A DNA stretch of 64,000 nt, from assembly GCA_024734495.1 (NCBI GenBank), contig JALMQS010000153.1, positions 13,978,299-14,042,298 of the forward strand, given 5' to 3'. Source of the DNA: Forficula auricularia (taxonomy: Eukaryota; Arthropoda; Insecta; Dermaptera; Forficulidae). Of the stretch, positions 1-11,835 are shown in pieces. The translations under genes and the position numbers were made by a program. Below the pieces are notes generated by a model. It had not been told where the DNA came from and ran no database searches. It saw nothing but the letters and a program-made list of their open reading frames with translations. The stretch's first letter is position 1, and each line of letters begins with the position of its first letter.

Positions 1-1269
1 TAGCCCTTTTAAAAGATCTATTTCCATGTTAAAAGGACAATTTTCAATAAATTATTTCTCGGTAATGGGACAGACGAACAACTTCAAATTTCGGGAATAA
101 ATATTTAATGCATCAATGATTCGATGGTAAAAATTTTGGAATTTTCTTATAAAAATCATTAACAGTCACGAGCCCCCTTAAGAACAAACCAAAACTTTTT
201 CTAGAAATAACCAAGCTCTTATTATTTTTTTATAGTTCCATGTTGCGTAAAACTTTTCACCCAATATCTACTATTTTATCGTAAACTTTTACAAAAACTT
301 CATTTAATAATAATTTATTACTTAAGGCGCCGCTGACTTGACTAGCAATCACAAGCAAATTCCATAGAATTTAAAGGCCATTCATTCATCACATATGGGA
401 AAGGTATCCCATTTAACAATATTTTTATAGACATTGCTAGAGAGAGAAAACTGGCGGCCACCTACGCTCAAAAATGGCCACAAGCCATTCTTCAGAATGG
501 ACCTTTACAAAATATATATTTTTTAAATTGATTATAATCATATCCTGATTAAAGGGCGACAGAAGCTAAAACCACTAAAATAAAGATCATTTGTAAAAGA
601 TGTTAGCAACCACACACCCACACTCAACGTTTTGACCCTATATCCTCTGCATTTAGCCTCGTTTAGTCATCTTTTTGCTAATCTATGAACCAAGAATATT
701 ACAGTGAAAATCGCTTAACACGAAACTGAGGGAGCAAAATATTTCTTCGTATTCAATATATTGCATTGCATACAAAAAAATATGTACTCACAAAATTACA
801 TTTATTAGAGTACATCATATTAGACAGACTAGATTTGAAAAATGTACAATGTATTATACATTTTGTACATACTTATGTATGTATGCATTTAATAAATAAA
901 ATGAATAAAAATATTAATAAAAACTTAATCAACTTTAATATACAAATAAAAATTTATTGATTTTTTGGAAAATAATATTGTTCATTCAGAGAAGCGATTT
1001 TTTTTCGTGTTCAAAGAAAAATAATGTATGAAAATACCTAGTATTTTGTCGGGACCGGATTATTATTTCGTATTAACCGATTAAACAATTTCCAATGTAT
1101 ATAGAGCTATCTTACTAATTTTTATTGAAGCCAAAGTGAAGCATTTTGCTATTTTTAAATATGGCAAACTTACATCATATAAATGTATTTAATTAAAAAA
1201 AAATGCTTTATTAAAGTAAACTACAGTATTGGCCATATTATAAGGGCAACTCTGGTAATAATGCGACCC
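1..1269. other. AT-rich intergenic sequence with a repeat copy at its left end
   Basis: No coding region is supported here. Bases 1-180 match bases 8862-9030 closely: both carry the words ATTTCTCGGTAATGGGACAG and TCAATGATTCGATGGTAAA and end in an ACAGTC-CGA-CCCCCTTA tail, so this is one interspersed repeat seen twice. The remainder is AT-rich low-complexity DNA in which I see nothing recognisable. Confidence 0.6.
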
Positions 1270-1273
1270 TTAA

Positions 1274-1524
1274 GGTAGTTGTTCCGCCAAATTGGTTGTC
1301 TTAGGATGTTTTTAAAATTTAGACATTTATAATGTACTTTATCTGAAATTTCTATGATAAAATATATACAAGCTCGGACGGTGTTGCCAGATTTGTCAAA
1401 CGAGCACGAGATTTGCTAGAATCGGTACATAAACACCAAAAAGTTTTGGGCTTATGGATCCTTATTGTCTGTTCTATATACTCTAGCATTAACTTTTGGC
1501 TAGTATTGTCGCGAAACAACTACC
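1274..1524 (-). mobile_element. Short copy of TTAA-flanked non-autonomous element (family T1)
   Basis: The ends read GGTAGTTGTTCCGCC and, inverted, GGTAGTTGTTTCGCG. A TTAA lies directly outside both ends (1270-1273 and 1525-1528). The inside matches the 0.7 kb copies at 50862, 55353, 58550 and 61861, including the words CTAGCATTAACTTTTGGC and GGTGTTGCCAGATTTGTC, but most of the centre is missing. A TTAA duplication is the hallmark of the piggyBac superfamily; no transposase is present, so the assignment is an inference. Confidence 0.75.
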
Positions 1525-1528
1525 TTAA

Positions 1529-2087
1529 ATTTTTGTATTTGTAATTTGAAAAGTTGGTATAAAAAAAATATAAGTTAAAATGTTTATTTAATTCTTTTTG
1601 AATGTTATGTTTATATATATATATTTGCTTTCTATTGATTTTTTCATTATTTTTAACCAAGCCTGGTGATATTTTATCTGAAGGCGGACGGCCGCCCTCC
1701 CTTCCCCCACGTCATTTATGCTAATATCTCTGAATCAGCGACTTGGACGACTTCATGCCTATATATAGTCTGTTAGTTAAGAATTTGCTGATGTAATAAC
1801 ATGAATCGTCATTGGAAACGAACGACCCACCAGTAAAACAAGCCAATAGCGCGCTTTCCAAACCTCATTTCAAACAGACACAACTGTTATATTTTTATTT
1901 CTTATTTTTTTACTTGTTATCATTTTCGCTGTGGCTTAAGAATTCATGATAAGATAAAAACAAAACTTAAGAATTGGAATTTATTATCAAACTATACTAT
2001 TACTATTTTTCATTTAGTTTTTTCTATAAAATAATCTGTTTCCTATTAAATTGAAAGTTTTTGCCGAGAGTAGCAGAATTTTTATAT
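1529..2087. other. AT-rich spacer
   Basis: No gene is visible. It contains a TATATA run near 1611. Bases 2050-2087 contain TTTTGCCGAGAGTAGCAGA, an interspersed repeat fragment also found at 13186-13245, 51600 and 63100. Confidence 0.5.
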
Positions 2088-2353
2088 ATTGAAGGAGACA
2101 ATAAAAGTGTGTGTCTTCTGCTGGAATTATAAATTTTATTTATTTATAACGAGACTATAGTTTCGAGGGCTTTGTCTTCATCAGTCTATACAATGTATTC
2201 ACAGGAATTAATTTATGAATAATAATTAATTCCTGTGAATACATTGTAATAGACTGATGAAGAGGACAAAGCCCTCGAAACTATAGTCTCGTTATAAATA
2301 AATAAAATTTATAATTCCAGCAGAAGACACACTCTTTTATTGTCTCCTTCAAT
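2088..2353. repeat. Long near-perfect palindrome (foldback C) with a hammerhead-like core
   Basis: Arms of about 130 bases run from ATTGAAGGAGACAATAAAAG at 2088 to its inverse ending at 2353, with a centre near 2218. The right arm carries CTGATGA (2254-2260), a GAGG/CCTC stem and GAAAC (2277-2281) followed by TATAGTC. The left arm has the same motif inverted but lacks the GAGG half of the stem. A degenerate relative lies at 51833-51872. No protein is encoded. Confidence 0.85.
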
Positions 2354-2387
2354 CTGTTTCCTGTTTCTAATAAAGATTCTGTCTTAA

Positions 2388-2967
2388 GGAGGTCCTTTCG
2401 CTCCAGTTGAGTCAAAAGAAGTGTAGTATTTAATTTTTAATTAATAAAATAAGTTAAAATACAAATGAAAAATAATAGATTTAAAAAATAAATAGTATGA
2501 AAGCCGTAAATGTTTGAAATAAAAACAACAATTAAATACAAAAGTTAGTTTGATTTATTCAAATCAGCTGATAATATCTCTTGTATGATTTGGCAATGCG
2601 TTGTATTAATACTGCTTATGTTTACATCCAAACATAGCATTTATGTGATTTTTTAAAGTAAATTTCTCAATAAATTCCTCGGTCAATGATATATTTTATT
2701 GCAAAAAAAGAAACCAGCATGTTTCAAAAAGCTAATTTTTAGTTTTTTTTAACTTTATTAATTCTAATAATAGTAGTATAATTCAAGAGAAAGTCTCAAG
2801 ATCTTAATTTTCCATTAGACTTTGAGAAAATATTTACATTTTCAAAAATTTGCTCGCTAATGTGTGATTGAAACTTCACCAAAGCATAGATAGAATTAAA
2901 CTATTATAAAAAATTAAGTTATAGTTATAATCTAATATTTTTTAACATTAGCGGCGAAAGGACCGTC
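2388..2967. mobile_element. TTAA-flanked non-autonomous element (family T4)
   Basis: The left end is GGAGGTCCTTTCGC after TTAA at 2384-2387. The right end, inverted, is GACGGTCCTTTCGC before TTAA at 2968-2971. The 580 bp interior is AT-rich and has no ORF of note. The terminal word TCCTTTCGC resembles the TTCTTTCGC ends of family T2, which suggests the same mobilising transposase (inference). Confidence 0.7.
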
Positions 2968-2971
2968 TTAA

Positions 2972-3604
2972 GAAAACGATAGTTGATAAAATATTAATTT
3001 TTTGTTCAAAAAATAAATTTCTATAAAATCCCTAAAACTTGGGATGCGATACCTGCTACAACTTTAAAGTCCAAGAATTTTAATTGGAAGCTAGGGTCAA
3101 GAAATAAATTCCGAATTTTAATATTCACTATTTATGGAGTTTGTTTAGATCTAAACTATTAGATTTTAAATCTTTTGAATTAAAATATAGAAAAAATTGT
3201 ATCAGATTTACATTAGTTGTTCTCAACCTTTTTATAAATACGTCCAAACAAAATGTAATAAAAAATGTGTCTTAACTAGTAATCTATTATGAAAATAGAA
3301 CTATTTTATCTGAAAAAAGTCTGTCTAAGTAAAAAAATTTCGAAGGAAAAATATCAGAAAATTTGAACAAGTTTCAAAAATCCTGTCTTCATTTTCAGTC
3401 TAATATTTTTTAGTTTAAAATAAGTATAAATATTTGGCATGAAAATTTTATTAAGTTTTAATAATAATAATATTTTGGTGAGAATTGAATCCATATGTGA
3501 AAAACTTTTCGAAACTAATTTCTATAGAGAAACATACGCGGATGTAACAATGGTTGACAACTTTAAGGGGCCTCAACGAAAAATTATCGATTTAATGAAG
3601 AAAA
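2972..3604. other. AT-rich spacer
   Basis: No gene is supported. A 64-residue open frame at 3439-3633 runs into a dispersed repeat and matches no family I recognise. Confidence 0.5.
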
Positions 3605-3660
3605 TCAATGAGGTTGTCCCCTGCTTGATGTAAATAGACATATAGATACATACATATATA
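3605..3660 (-). repeat. Fragment of a dispersed CAAGCAG repeat, interrupted by a Tc1-like insertion
   Basis: GAGGTTGTCCCCTGCTTGATG is followed by an AT-rich tail with TATAGATACATACATATA. The same word (inverted: CAAGCAGAGGACAACCTC) recurs at 4445, 9650, 38090, 51650 and 63055, and in part at 33750 and 34090. The Tc1-like element starts at 3661 inside this repeat, so the repeat is the older of the two. Confidence 0.6.
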
Positions 3661-4083
3661 CAGTAGGTACCCAAATTATTATACTCAAATGATTTCTATC
3701 AAGTAAATTTATTTTATTCAGGCCTGGCAACTCGCCAAACCTCAAACCGATCGAAAATGTTTGGGCAGCCCTAAAAAAGGAATTTGCAAAGATAAAATAA
3801 TTACTAACAAAAGCGACTTGATAGAAAATATTAAATGGCACAATACAACTGGACTTCAAGAAATAGCCAAGAAATGCATTGCCAGCTCGATAGTGAGGAT
3901 TCACTAAATATTGAAATTGTATTTTGAATAGTAACTTGTATTATTTAATTTGTATTGTCTTAAGCTAATAAACCTATAAAGATAACAATTGAAACGATAT
4001 TATGAGTTTAATAGTAAGCTAAACCCTTAAAAACGTAGGAAAGATAATTTTTCAAATGAGTATAATAATTTGGCCACCCACTG
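3661..4083 (+). mobile_element. Tc1-like deletion derivative with TIRs and TA duplication
   Basis: The termini are CAGTAGGTACCCAAATTATT and, inverted, CAGTGGGTGGCCAAATTATT, about 27 bases of inverted repeat. TA lies on both sides (3659-3660 and 4084-4085). At 423 bp it keeps only the C-terminal end of a Tc1-type transposase. The element is internally deleted and cannot encode its own mobility. Confidence 0.85.
3733..3906 (+). pseudogene. C-terminal remnant of a Tc1-like DDE transposase
   Basis: The frame shows GNSPNLKPIENVWAALKKEF, the block of Tc1 transposases that holds the third catalytic acidic residue (the E of NPIEN), followed after a one-base frameshift by KIITNKSDLIENI and a tail ending at TAA near 3906. 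The upstream DNA-binding domain and the first two catalytic aspartates are absent. It lies inside the TIR-bounded element at 3661-4083. Confidence 0.8.
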
Positions 4084-4114
4084 TATAGCAAATATAAATG
4101 TATATCTTATCTTA

Positions 4115-4406
4115 TCTTATTATATTAAACGAGCAATTCTTGTATATATAGTCGGTTTTGTCGAAAACGGCTCTAACGATTTCACTAAAAATTGGTGAAA
4201 TTATCAAGTCTCATAAGTTATTAGTCGTGTATAAATTTTAATCCGATTGAAATAAAGGAAGGGGGGTGTAAATTAGTCATGTCGCAAAATAAATATTTTA
4301 ATCGTTCATATCACGTCTTCGGTAAATCGCAGAGCCTTGAAATTTAAAACTTAAGCTATTTACAGGCAAAAAGTTACCGAGCATCGCTCGGTGCTCCAGG
4401 AACTAT
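4115..4406 (+). mobile_element. Non-autonomous Helitron
   Basis: The 5' end reads TCTTATTATATTAAACGAGC and continues into AATTCTTGTATATATAG, a head I recall from insect Helitrons. The 3' end has the hairpin ACCGAGCATCGCTCGGT, then GCTCCAGGAA and CTAT where CTRR is expected. There is no target duplication, as usual for Helitrons. No Rep/helicase is encoded in 292 bp. The same 3' hairpin recurs at 20646, 30340 and 62970. Confidence 0.7.
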
Positions 4407-4429
4407 ATAATTTATATTTGGTATATATA

Positions 4430-4545
4430 TGTATGTAATGTTTATTTGGATTAAGCAGAGGACAACCTCATTGATTTCTATTTATGAATCAACAACTCTA
4501 CTACTCTTGGCAAACAAAACAACATCTTTTTAATTCAATCCATTT
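4430..4545 (+). repeat. Dispersed CAAGCAG repeat, fuller copy
   Basis: It reads from ATGTTTATTTGGATTAAGCA through GAGGACAACCTCATTGATTT to CAACTCTACTACTCTTGGCA. The closest copy is at 63040-63140; others lie at 9640, 38060 and 51595-51690 (inverted). No RNA polymerase III boxes were seen. Confidence 0.65.
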
Positions 4546-5484
4546 CAACTCTTATTTAATTTTAAAAAATAAATAAATGCGAAAATAACATATTTATTAT
4601 AATACCCTTTATTATATATTAATGAATATCAACTAAATAATTAGAAATAATTCAATGAATTTTCTTTCTATAGAAATGCATTGGTTTTTTAAATAATAAA
4701 TAAATATTATTAAGATTCTGATCTGTGAAAGTTATCAAACGCAATGGAAAAGGCGGCCACCCTCCATATATGGTTAGGAATCGATCGCCGACTGCAACCA
4801 TTGATTTTATTTTCACAACAGTTGAAATCAACTATTCGTTGATATTTATATAATGCTATATTTTTGCTTTCATATTATACATATATGTATGAAAAGAAAG
4901 CTTAAAGACCTAAAATCCAGATAATATTTTTCATGTTTAAAGATTTTTGTAGACAGATCCTCCATATTAGCAGCCGCATTCTTTAAAGTCTATAAGAAAC
5001 TAAACCAACTAGTTTTTACAAGCTTATATTCATAACACTTGTTAAAACAACATTATCAAATTCTCGTTAATTTAATTAAAACTTTAAGTTAGTTAATACA
5101 GTCCGCTAAAATTTAATGGTAATTGCTGGTAAATATATATGCAAATATAATATATATTTTATTATTATTTATTTATAAAGGATAATTCCTTAGGATATTT
5201 AATCTAAGTTGGAAATTTTATAAAGCAATTTTATAATTTTGCTATTTATCTAAACAAGGACAGTAAAATTTCCCTTAAAAATTTTTCTGAATGAACAATA
5301 TGATTTTTAAATAGTTTCAAAAATTTAAGCATACATGTCTATGAAGTAAATATATAAAAAATGCAATAGTAGAGTACCGAAAAACTCGGCACTCCGATAA
5401 CCCGGCCACATCTGGAAGGGGAAAACCCCCATTTTCATGTAGTAAAGGCTCTATGCCTTCATAAAGTACATACTTTTCTTTTGT
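4546..5484. other. AT-rich spacer
   Basis: No gene is visible. Bases 5370-5420 contain ACTCGGCACTCCGATAACCC, a possible decayed Helitron end. Confidence 0.4.
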
Positions 5485-5488
5485 TTAA

Positions 5489-5957
5489 GGCAGTTCTTTC
5501 ACAAATGCAAAAATTCAAGAAGTCTTCGAAACTTGGAATATAAGTCATTAAAAGCATAATATACACACTGTTAAAATTTGAAGACTATTTACCACACTAA
5601 ACATGAAATGATTGCAATTAAAAATGAAATTTTTTACATATGGTAGATTGGGAAAATGATCATTATTTTATTTTTTTTCATTGAAGGACTTTCACCATCT
5701 TGATGAAAAACTAATATTTGTTAGAATAATATATTCAGAGTAACTTAAAAAAAAAATTGAAATTATTTACTTCGTAGTTTTGATAAAAAAAAAAAAAAAA
5801 AAAAAACATATTTGGGCGATTATTTTTGGTGGAGGGGATATAAGATCAATGGCGTAGTCACGTGAAAAAACATAACCTAAAATTTTAGCACCGTTCATAT
5901 GTATAGAGTGGTTACGAGGCTAAAACTTTTTGTGTGGATTGTCGCGAAAGAACTACC
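5489..5957 (-). mobile_element. TTAA-flanked non-autonomous element (family T2)
   Basis: The ends are GGCAGTTCTTTCACAA and, inverted, GGTAGTTCTTTCGCGACAAT, with TTAA at 5485-5488 and 5958-5961. The interior matches 53597-54076 in reverse, for example GTTACGAGGCTAAAACTTTT. A long A run near 5790 is a local expansion. It has no transposase. Confidence 0.75.
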
Positions 5958-5961
5958 TTAA

Positions 5962-6909
5962 GGGTATTTGGGCAGTTTATTCTCTGTTGTATTCTCAAGC
6001 AAACAATACATACAAGCGCAGTATTGTATTTTCTGAGAAAACACTCGTATTTATCATTTTTTAACCCCATCTCCGATAACCCGGCATTTTCACAAGCTCG
6101 GCCACCCTTCGGTCCACATTAGGCAGAGTTATTATTTATTTATTTATTTTTCTTAATAATACGTAAGGTAAAAAACAGAGTGAACGCCCCAAAGAGTCTA
6201 GAATCAATATTAATTTATGTGTTAAATACATATATATCTATCCTTTATCAATATAAATATAGGTAGATTGAAAATATAAGGGAGTATATTTTATAAAGCT
6301 CAAGGTTTTTTCTATATTTCAAAAGAATATTTGCCCTCAAACACGCAAGCCATTGAAATATTCATACGAGGCCTAGAAACGAAATGATCCATTTATCGAT
6401 TAATACTGCATTAACATAAGGTGGAACAGTGTTCATATACATTTATCAACATAAGGCTAAACCCAGTACCTTTCAATTTAATCAATAAAGATAATTGGTG
6501 AATCATTTACAGAGAAAAATTGCTCTCAAGAGGGGTTAACTATCTTTTTAATTAAGATTAATAAAAGGTATATATACATATATCATGGTAGAGATTGATA
6601 AGAATTTTTATTTTTTTGATAAATCCACTATTTACTTATGAATTAGATATACCTAACTATCATGAAAAATTATCTATTTTTAGAAATATTTTTCTAATAA
6701 ATTATTAAAATTCAAGTTTCTACTATTCGATTATCTCATCGTTAAAAAAACAATTATTAAATTATTTTAAATATTAACTGAAGTATTTATTATTAATTTC
6801 AAGGTGTGGACGTCACAAAAGAACTCTGCAGACAATGAGACCTATAGATAATAATCGCCCTTGCCTAGTGTCAGATGTGCTAGTTATTGTTATATTCTAT
6901 TTATGTATA
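5962..6909. other. AT-rich spacer
   Basis: Nothing coding is supported. There is a short TATT microsatellite at about 6131-6150. Confidence 0.5.
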
Positions 6910-6917
6910 GTTTTAAC

Positions 6918-7057
6918 CGAGGGGTGAACCGCGACCTAAAATCGTGTACACCTACTTCAACTTCCATTTCCAAGTAGAGGACAATAGATTATCTAATGAA
7001 TTCCAAAGTAATTTCAAAGACGATGTACACCTAATTCCAATCGCGGTTCACCCCTCG
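6918..7057 (+). mobile_element. hAT-like palindromic MITE, copy 1
   Basis: It starts CGAGGGGTGAACCGCG and ends with the exact inverse CGCGGTTCACCCCTCG. The 8-bp duplication GTTTTAAC lies at 6910-6917 and 7058-7065. The element is 140 bp and non-coding. An 8-bp duplication is diagnostic of hAT (or P) type transposition; the superfamily call is inferred from the duplication length. Confidence 0.9.
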
Positions 7058-7124
7058 GTTTTAACCAAGTTATAATATAACAGCAATTACACAATGTAAT
7101 TAATGATGTATATATACTAGAGTG

Positions 7125-7745
7125 GACCTTATTTTGAGTATTTTCGCATTTTTACGCTGACAAAGGCTCATAAGGTTCGAAATAAATTTTAAAAAAATAT
7201 CCCCCAAGTTTCAAGTCTTTATCTCAATTATAACCAGTGCCTCCCCAGCGATGTAAGTTTCTCATCTAAATAACATGGGGTTTTTGCCATTAAAATATCA
7301 ATTTTTATTCCAGCCAAAGTAATGGTTCAAAAAAGTTGAAACTCTGCAGACTTTTTCCTTATAATGTAAGCTATCCATCAGAATTATTACAGATTTTTAG
7401 CTATTTTAATTTTGGAGTTACAGATAGATAAAATAGTGCTATATCTTAGTGTTAGTAAGTTATAGACTCCAAAATTATAATAGCTAAAAATCTGAAAAAA
7501 TTCTGAAGGATAGCTACTATTATAAGGATAAAGTCTAGTGAGATTCAAATTTTTTGAACCATTACTTTGGCCGGAATAAAAAATTGATCTTTCAATTCCA
7601 AAAACTCCATGTTATGATGGGAAACTTGCATCGTAAAAATTGAGACTTAAAACTTCAGGGATATTTTTTTTTTTAATTTATTTCGAACCATAAGCTCCTC
7701 TGTCAGCGTAAAAATTCAAAAATACCGAAAAAATGAAAATATAGG
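7125..7745. repeat. Large foldback repeat P1, copy 1
   Basis: Two arms of about 290 bases are inverted around a centre near 7430. The outer words are GGACCTTATTTTGAGTATTT at the left and its degenerate inverse near 7740; inner words are GAACCATTACTTTGGCCGGA and its inverse. A second copy lies at 25805-26425. It encodes no protein and its mobility class is unknown. Confidence 0.8.
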
Positions 7746-7930
7746 TTCTTGTACCAAACTCAACCAAATTTTGTATACGTAATCAGTTGGACCCAGGAGT
7801 CTAAAAATGGAAAAACTACCCCCCCCCTACATGATTATAAATAATTTGATATAATATTAAATATAAATGAGGGGCCAGGTTGTATGGTAAAGTCAAGTGG
7901 ATGGCCAGAACACGTCAGCTTATTTTAAAT
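7746..7930 (+). repeat. Fragment of interspersed repeat R1 (3' part)
   Basis: It contains CCAAACTCAACCAAATTTTG, the GTATACGTAATCAGT segment, a poly-C run and the end block TTGTATGGTAAAGTCAAGTG followed by AGAACACGTCAGCTTATTTT. This end block closes R1 copies at 21265, 29525 and 32762 as well. Confidence 0.75.
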
Positions 7931-8861
7931 GCCGGCTTGCTTTCCTTTTAAAACTCAAATCAGTTAATTCAGTTTTATATAAAATCCTTGGTATTTGATG
8001 AATCATTATTATGGATTGAGGTCTCGGATAAACAATTTTCTTTTTGAGGTAACGATAACTCAATTAACAACACTAGATTAAATGTTCTATATTTGCAATT
8101 GAAGCTTGGAATAAAAAATTCTAAATAGTATTATTAATATTAATTATTTATTAACTATGATGTGAGAAATTATCTGGGTGCAATGGGATCTCATTTTAAT
8201 TTTAATTTGTATTTCCTTGTTATATAAATTAATACATAAGTAATTCGAGCGATGTATTTTCCTTTTCTTTCTTACTATTTCAGTCTAAAAATAAAATAAG
8301 TGGAAGTAAAAAAAATCTATTTGTAGTTCCTCTAATTTCTATTAAAATTATTTTCATCTGCGATGAAATGGAATTAAGAAATTGTCACGCTGAGAAAAAG
8401 TTTAGGAATTTAAGAAGAATATGGTAAATCTAGATATAGTATAATATTTATTAGTGGGACCGCTTAAGGGAGTTCGGGACAGCTTATCTATCTGGTTGAT
8501 CTTCGAAAAAATCCTGTATTTCTGCAGAGTGACAACGACTGCCTACTAAATTTTTTAATTTAAAAAAATTGTTAATAATGAGGTTAATTTAGATTAAAAA
8601 TCTTTGTTTTAATAATATTGATAAAAAGCATATTGAGATAAACTTTTTCACATTATAAAAACATTTAACACAAAAACGTTTTCAAGAAATAGAGTTGGAA
8701 TTCTACACTAGTGCTTTTGTTATATTCTGTTGGCTGCAAATAACTTTCTATTTTTGACATTTAATAACTAATTAATCAGACTGTCAAATCTATTGAAAAG
8801 TGTATCATTGAATTATTGATCTGTATTAATTTGTTGAAAATGGTATAATTTGTATAGAAGT
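7931..8861. other. AT-rich spacer
   Basis: No gene or clear repeat is supported. The phrase GGGAGTTCGGGACAG at 8469 may be an edge of the repeat that continues at 8862. Confidence 0.4.
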
Positions 8862-9030
8862 TATACCCCTTTTAAAAGCTCGGTCCATTTACTTCCATGT
8901 TCAATAATTTATTTCTCGGTAATGGGACAGACGATCAACTTCAAATTTCGGGAATAAATATTTAATACATCAATGATTCGATGGTAAACATTTTGGAATT
9001 TTTCTATAAAAATTATAAACAGTCCCGAAC
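8862..9030 (+). repeat. Interspersed repeat shared with the left edge of the window
   Basis: It matches bases 1-180 over almost its full length. Function and class are unknown. Confidence 0.65.
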
Positions 9031-9045
9031 CCCCTTAACTTAATA

Positions 9046-9595
9046 CTGACACACCGGATAAAAGCATCAAATTGTTACCAGGTACTAGTTATGTAATTAG
9101 CTTGCAATTTTTGATAGGAACAAACTCCTCCGCCGGCCATCTTGGATTTTATAGAGGCCATGTTGAAATAAAGGTATTAGGGTGGTCAAAAGAAATCGAA
9201 TTTTCCCAGTTCGGACCTCTTAATAGTTGCCAATTGGCTAAAAATGAGATTGGCAAAGTTTTAGCCTAAATGGATAAAGGTAACCCGTGCCTCACGAGGT
9301 AAAAGTTTTGAAAAAATTGCAGTTTTTCCTTCATAAAATAAAAACCACTCATCCTAGAAACTTGATTCGTGTCTCAATCTCTAGGCCATTTTGTTGGCTT
9401 GAACTTTTACTTGGACCACACTTTTGTTCATCTCTAAGATTTGTATTTATTCACCATTTTCTAGACAGGACATGATCCGTTTCATGTTAACTATGGAAAA
9501 TGGTGAATATCTGAGAGGAGTTGGTTCCTATCAAAAATTGCAACCTAAATACCTAACTAGTACCTGGTAAAAATTTGGTGCTTTTATCCGGTGTA
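9046..9595. mobile_element. Foldback element with about 75-bp terminal inverted repeats
   Basis: The left end ACACCGGATAAAAGCATCAA, through GGTACTAGTTATGTAATTAG, is repeated inverted at the right end (ACACCGGATAAAAGCACCAA when read from 9595). Inside are words also present in foldback family P3 (AACCACTCATCCTAGAAACT) and a smaller palindrome around 9470. The open frames here are fragments of this repeat. Confidence 0.75.
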
Positions 9596-9639
9596 TTAGT
9601 ATTATTATGCTAAGTAGCCCCATTATATAGAATATATGT

Positions 9640-10276
9640 ATGTTTATTTGCATCAAGCAGAGGAGAGCCTCAATGATTTCTCTTTATAAATAATATCTCT
9701 TTTTATAAAAAATGTTTACTATAAGTGATTAAATATAAATAAGATAATAAAAATTTGATGGGTCATTGACATGTATGCGTGTTCATGAAATTAAAAAAAA
9801 AAGTCAAAATAAAACATTTATTGAATGTCTGGTTTCAATATTGAATATTTTTTTTATTTTTAATCCGAGTTAATGACCTCAGCGAATAGAAAACCATCTT
9901 AAGAACAGCTTTCTTTAAGACGAGACAATGTTCATTTGAAATTGACGTTAATTGTCGAGAGAAAGGTAAAAAAAAACTATAAAATTAATGCATCCGAACA
10001 ATATCCGTTTTATAAACTGGTTTGAACAGAATGAAGAGCTTTAATTTTTGCATTTTACATTCATGGTTCACAGAGATTCATTGGAATACCGTAATTCGAG
10101 GTCTCCGCCCCAGCCCCCCCACTTCTTTTGACGGTGTGGATCTTCTTGACCTGAATGAGGCTTCGAGAAGGAAATAGAAGGAAAAAAACAACACCATTCA
10201 AAGTGAGAAACAGCCGAGATTGCAAAGAAAGAAAATTCTTTTCAAAGGATATCGTTTTCTGTTTTGTCCAACTTAA
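9640..10276. other. AT-rich spacer beginning with a dispersed-repeat fragment
   Basis: Bases 9640-9700 hold GTTTATTTGCATCAAGCAGA, a dispersed repeat copy. The rest shows no supported gene. Confidence 0.45.
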
Positions 10277-10800
10277 GTTCGTTGTTTAGCGACAATACTA
10301 GCATAAAGTTTATGCTAGAGTATATAGAACAGACAATAATGATTCATAATTCATAAGCCCAAAACTTTTTGCTATTTATGTACGACTTAACTAACCAATC
10401 CCGTGCTCGTTTGACAAATCTGGCAACACTGTCCGAACTTGTAAATATTTTATCATAGAAATTTCTGATAAAGTACATTATAAAGGGAGATTTATAAAAC
10501 AAAAAGTTCTTAATAAGCGATTGAAAACTGTTGCGACAATGGCTGAAGCGAAAAAATGTCAAAAAAAGTACTAAAGTTAACCCACTTTTTAGGTTAAATA
10601 AATGCGTTGTTGCCAGCTTGTTTTTATTGTAAATTTTTCATAATATATTCTTAATTATTCAAATTTTCTTAAAAAATGTATTAGTTATTGTTTAATGTTG
10701 GTTTAGTTTTTTATAACAATGGTAAGAAAAGTTTCTTAATTATAATTAAATATGTATGAAAAACTATATACGAATTTGAAATTTAATATCTTTGATGGTT
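10277..10800 (+). mobile_element. Family T1 element, right end lost
   Basis: It follows TTAA at 10273-10276 and begins GTTCGTTGTTTAGCGACAAT, a diverged T1 terminus. It continues with the T1 words AGTATATAGAACAGACAAT and AAGTTCTTAATAAGCGATTG. The right terminus is not present; similarity fades near 10800. Confidence 0.7.
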
Positions 10801-11835
10801 TTCATTTTTTATCATGGCATGGCAGGTGAGAGATGGCGACTTGGCAAAGTCGAACTAAAATCACTAAATTCTTCCATATCTAAAAAAAACTTCTGCAGTT
10901 AGTGCATTTGAGATTTTTAGCTAATTCTCTCAACCTAACTATACTGTTCTCATCTGGAATTTCGGAATTGAGCCGTTTCATGAAGTGTTTTTTTATTCTT
11001 TGTCTTTTAGCGTCGGTAAGAATGCAATGTTGCCAGATCCAAGAAACGACGCAGTGAAAATATTTTTGCCTTTCTGCGCATGCTAGAGTAGGAGAAAGAG
11101 CGAATTGCATCTGAGTTATATTAGGGAACGTCCTTAATTCATTTTCTGTCTGGTGTTTTGTAGTTATTTTTGGCATTTTTTTACTTTTTATTTTTTTATC
11201 AAAAAATAATTATAAAAGTTTTGGAAACGTTCTCACACATGTTTTTATTTCGATTGGTTCAGGAGTAGATGAACGTTCTTATCTTGGAACATTTTAGGTG
11301 TTAATATATTAAAAAATCCTGATGTATATAAAACTAATTAAAATTAATCTTTAAATGGAGTCTAAAGAGATAATGATAAATGAAAAAATAAATAATAAAA
11401 TGGAACAATATTGTCAATGAAATTAGAGAATAAAATTAAAATAAATTGTGATGAATTGGGAGGTGTTGAATATTGTCAATAAAGTTATACAATAACTTGT
11501 TCAGTGTAAAGTGTTCATAGATAAACTTCCCATCTCAAGCTGATGACACACTCTTCATTTATATCTTATTAATTACAAAACTCAGCTAATCTCTTCAAAT
11601 AATTAACAATTTTCGGACTATCATGAAAATGTCAGCATTCCACAAAAGTTCACGAAAAACATGTTTAAATGAATATCATAATATTCTTAAATTAAATATA
11701 ATCATCAGTCAAATGTGTTTATTTTATTATACTTTTTATAAATAAATAAATAAAATATATTATGAAAAAAAAATTCATAGCTGATATTTTTAGAAAAGTT
11801 AAATTTCTAATTTGTCAACGAATATCTTTACATAT
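10801..11835. other. Unexplained sequence with one unrecognised open frame
   Basis: A 98-residue minus-strand frame at 10880-11176 (starting MPKITTKHQTENELR, with a C-x2-C near its end) is slightly more GC-balanced than its surroundings. I recognise no domain, and no splice signals or partner exons are evident. It could be an old transposon piece or chance. Confidence 0.3.

Noticed and set aside
3439..3633. 64-residue frame with YADVTMVDN, faintly like the start of a BTB domain
   Set aside because: Only a few residues match, the rest does not, and the 3' part runs into a dispersed repeat.
10880..11176. 98-residue minus-strand frame as a gene
   Set aside because: No domain, no neighbouring exons, and no start context; kept only as an unrecognised open frame in the spacer entry.
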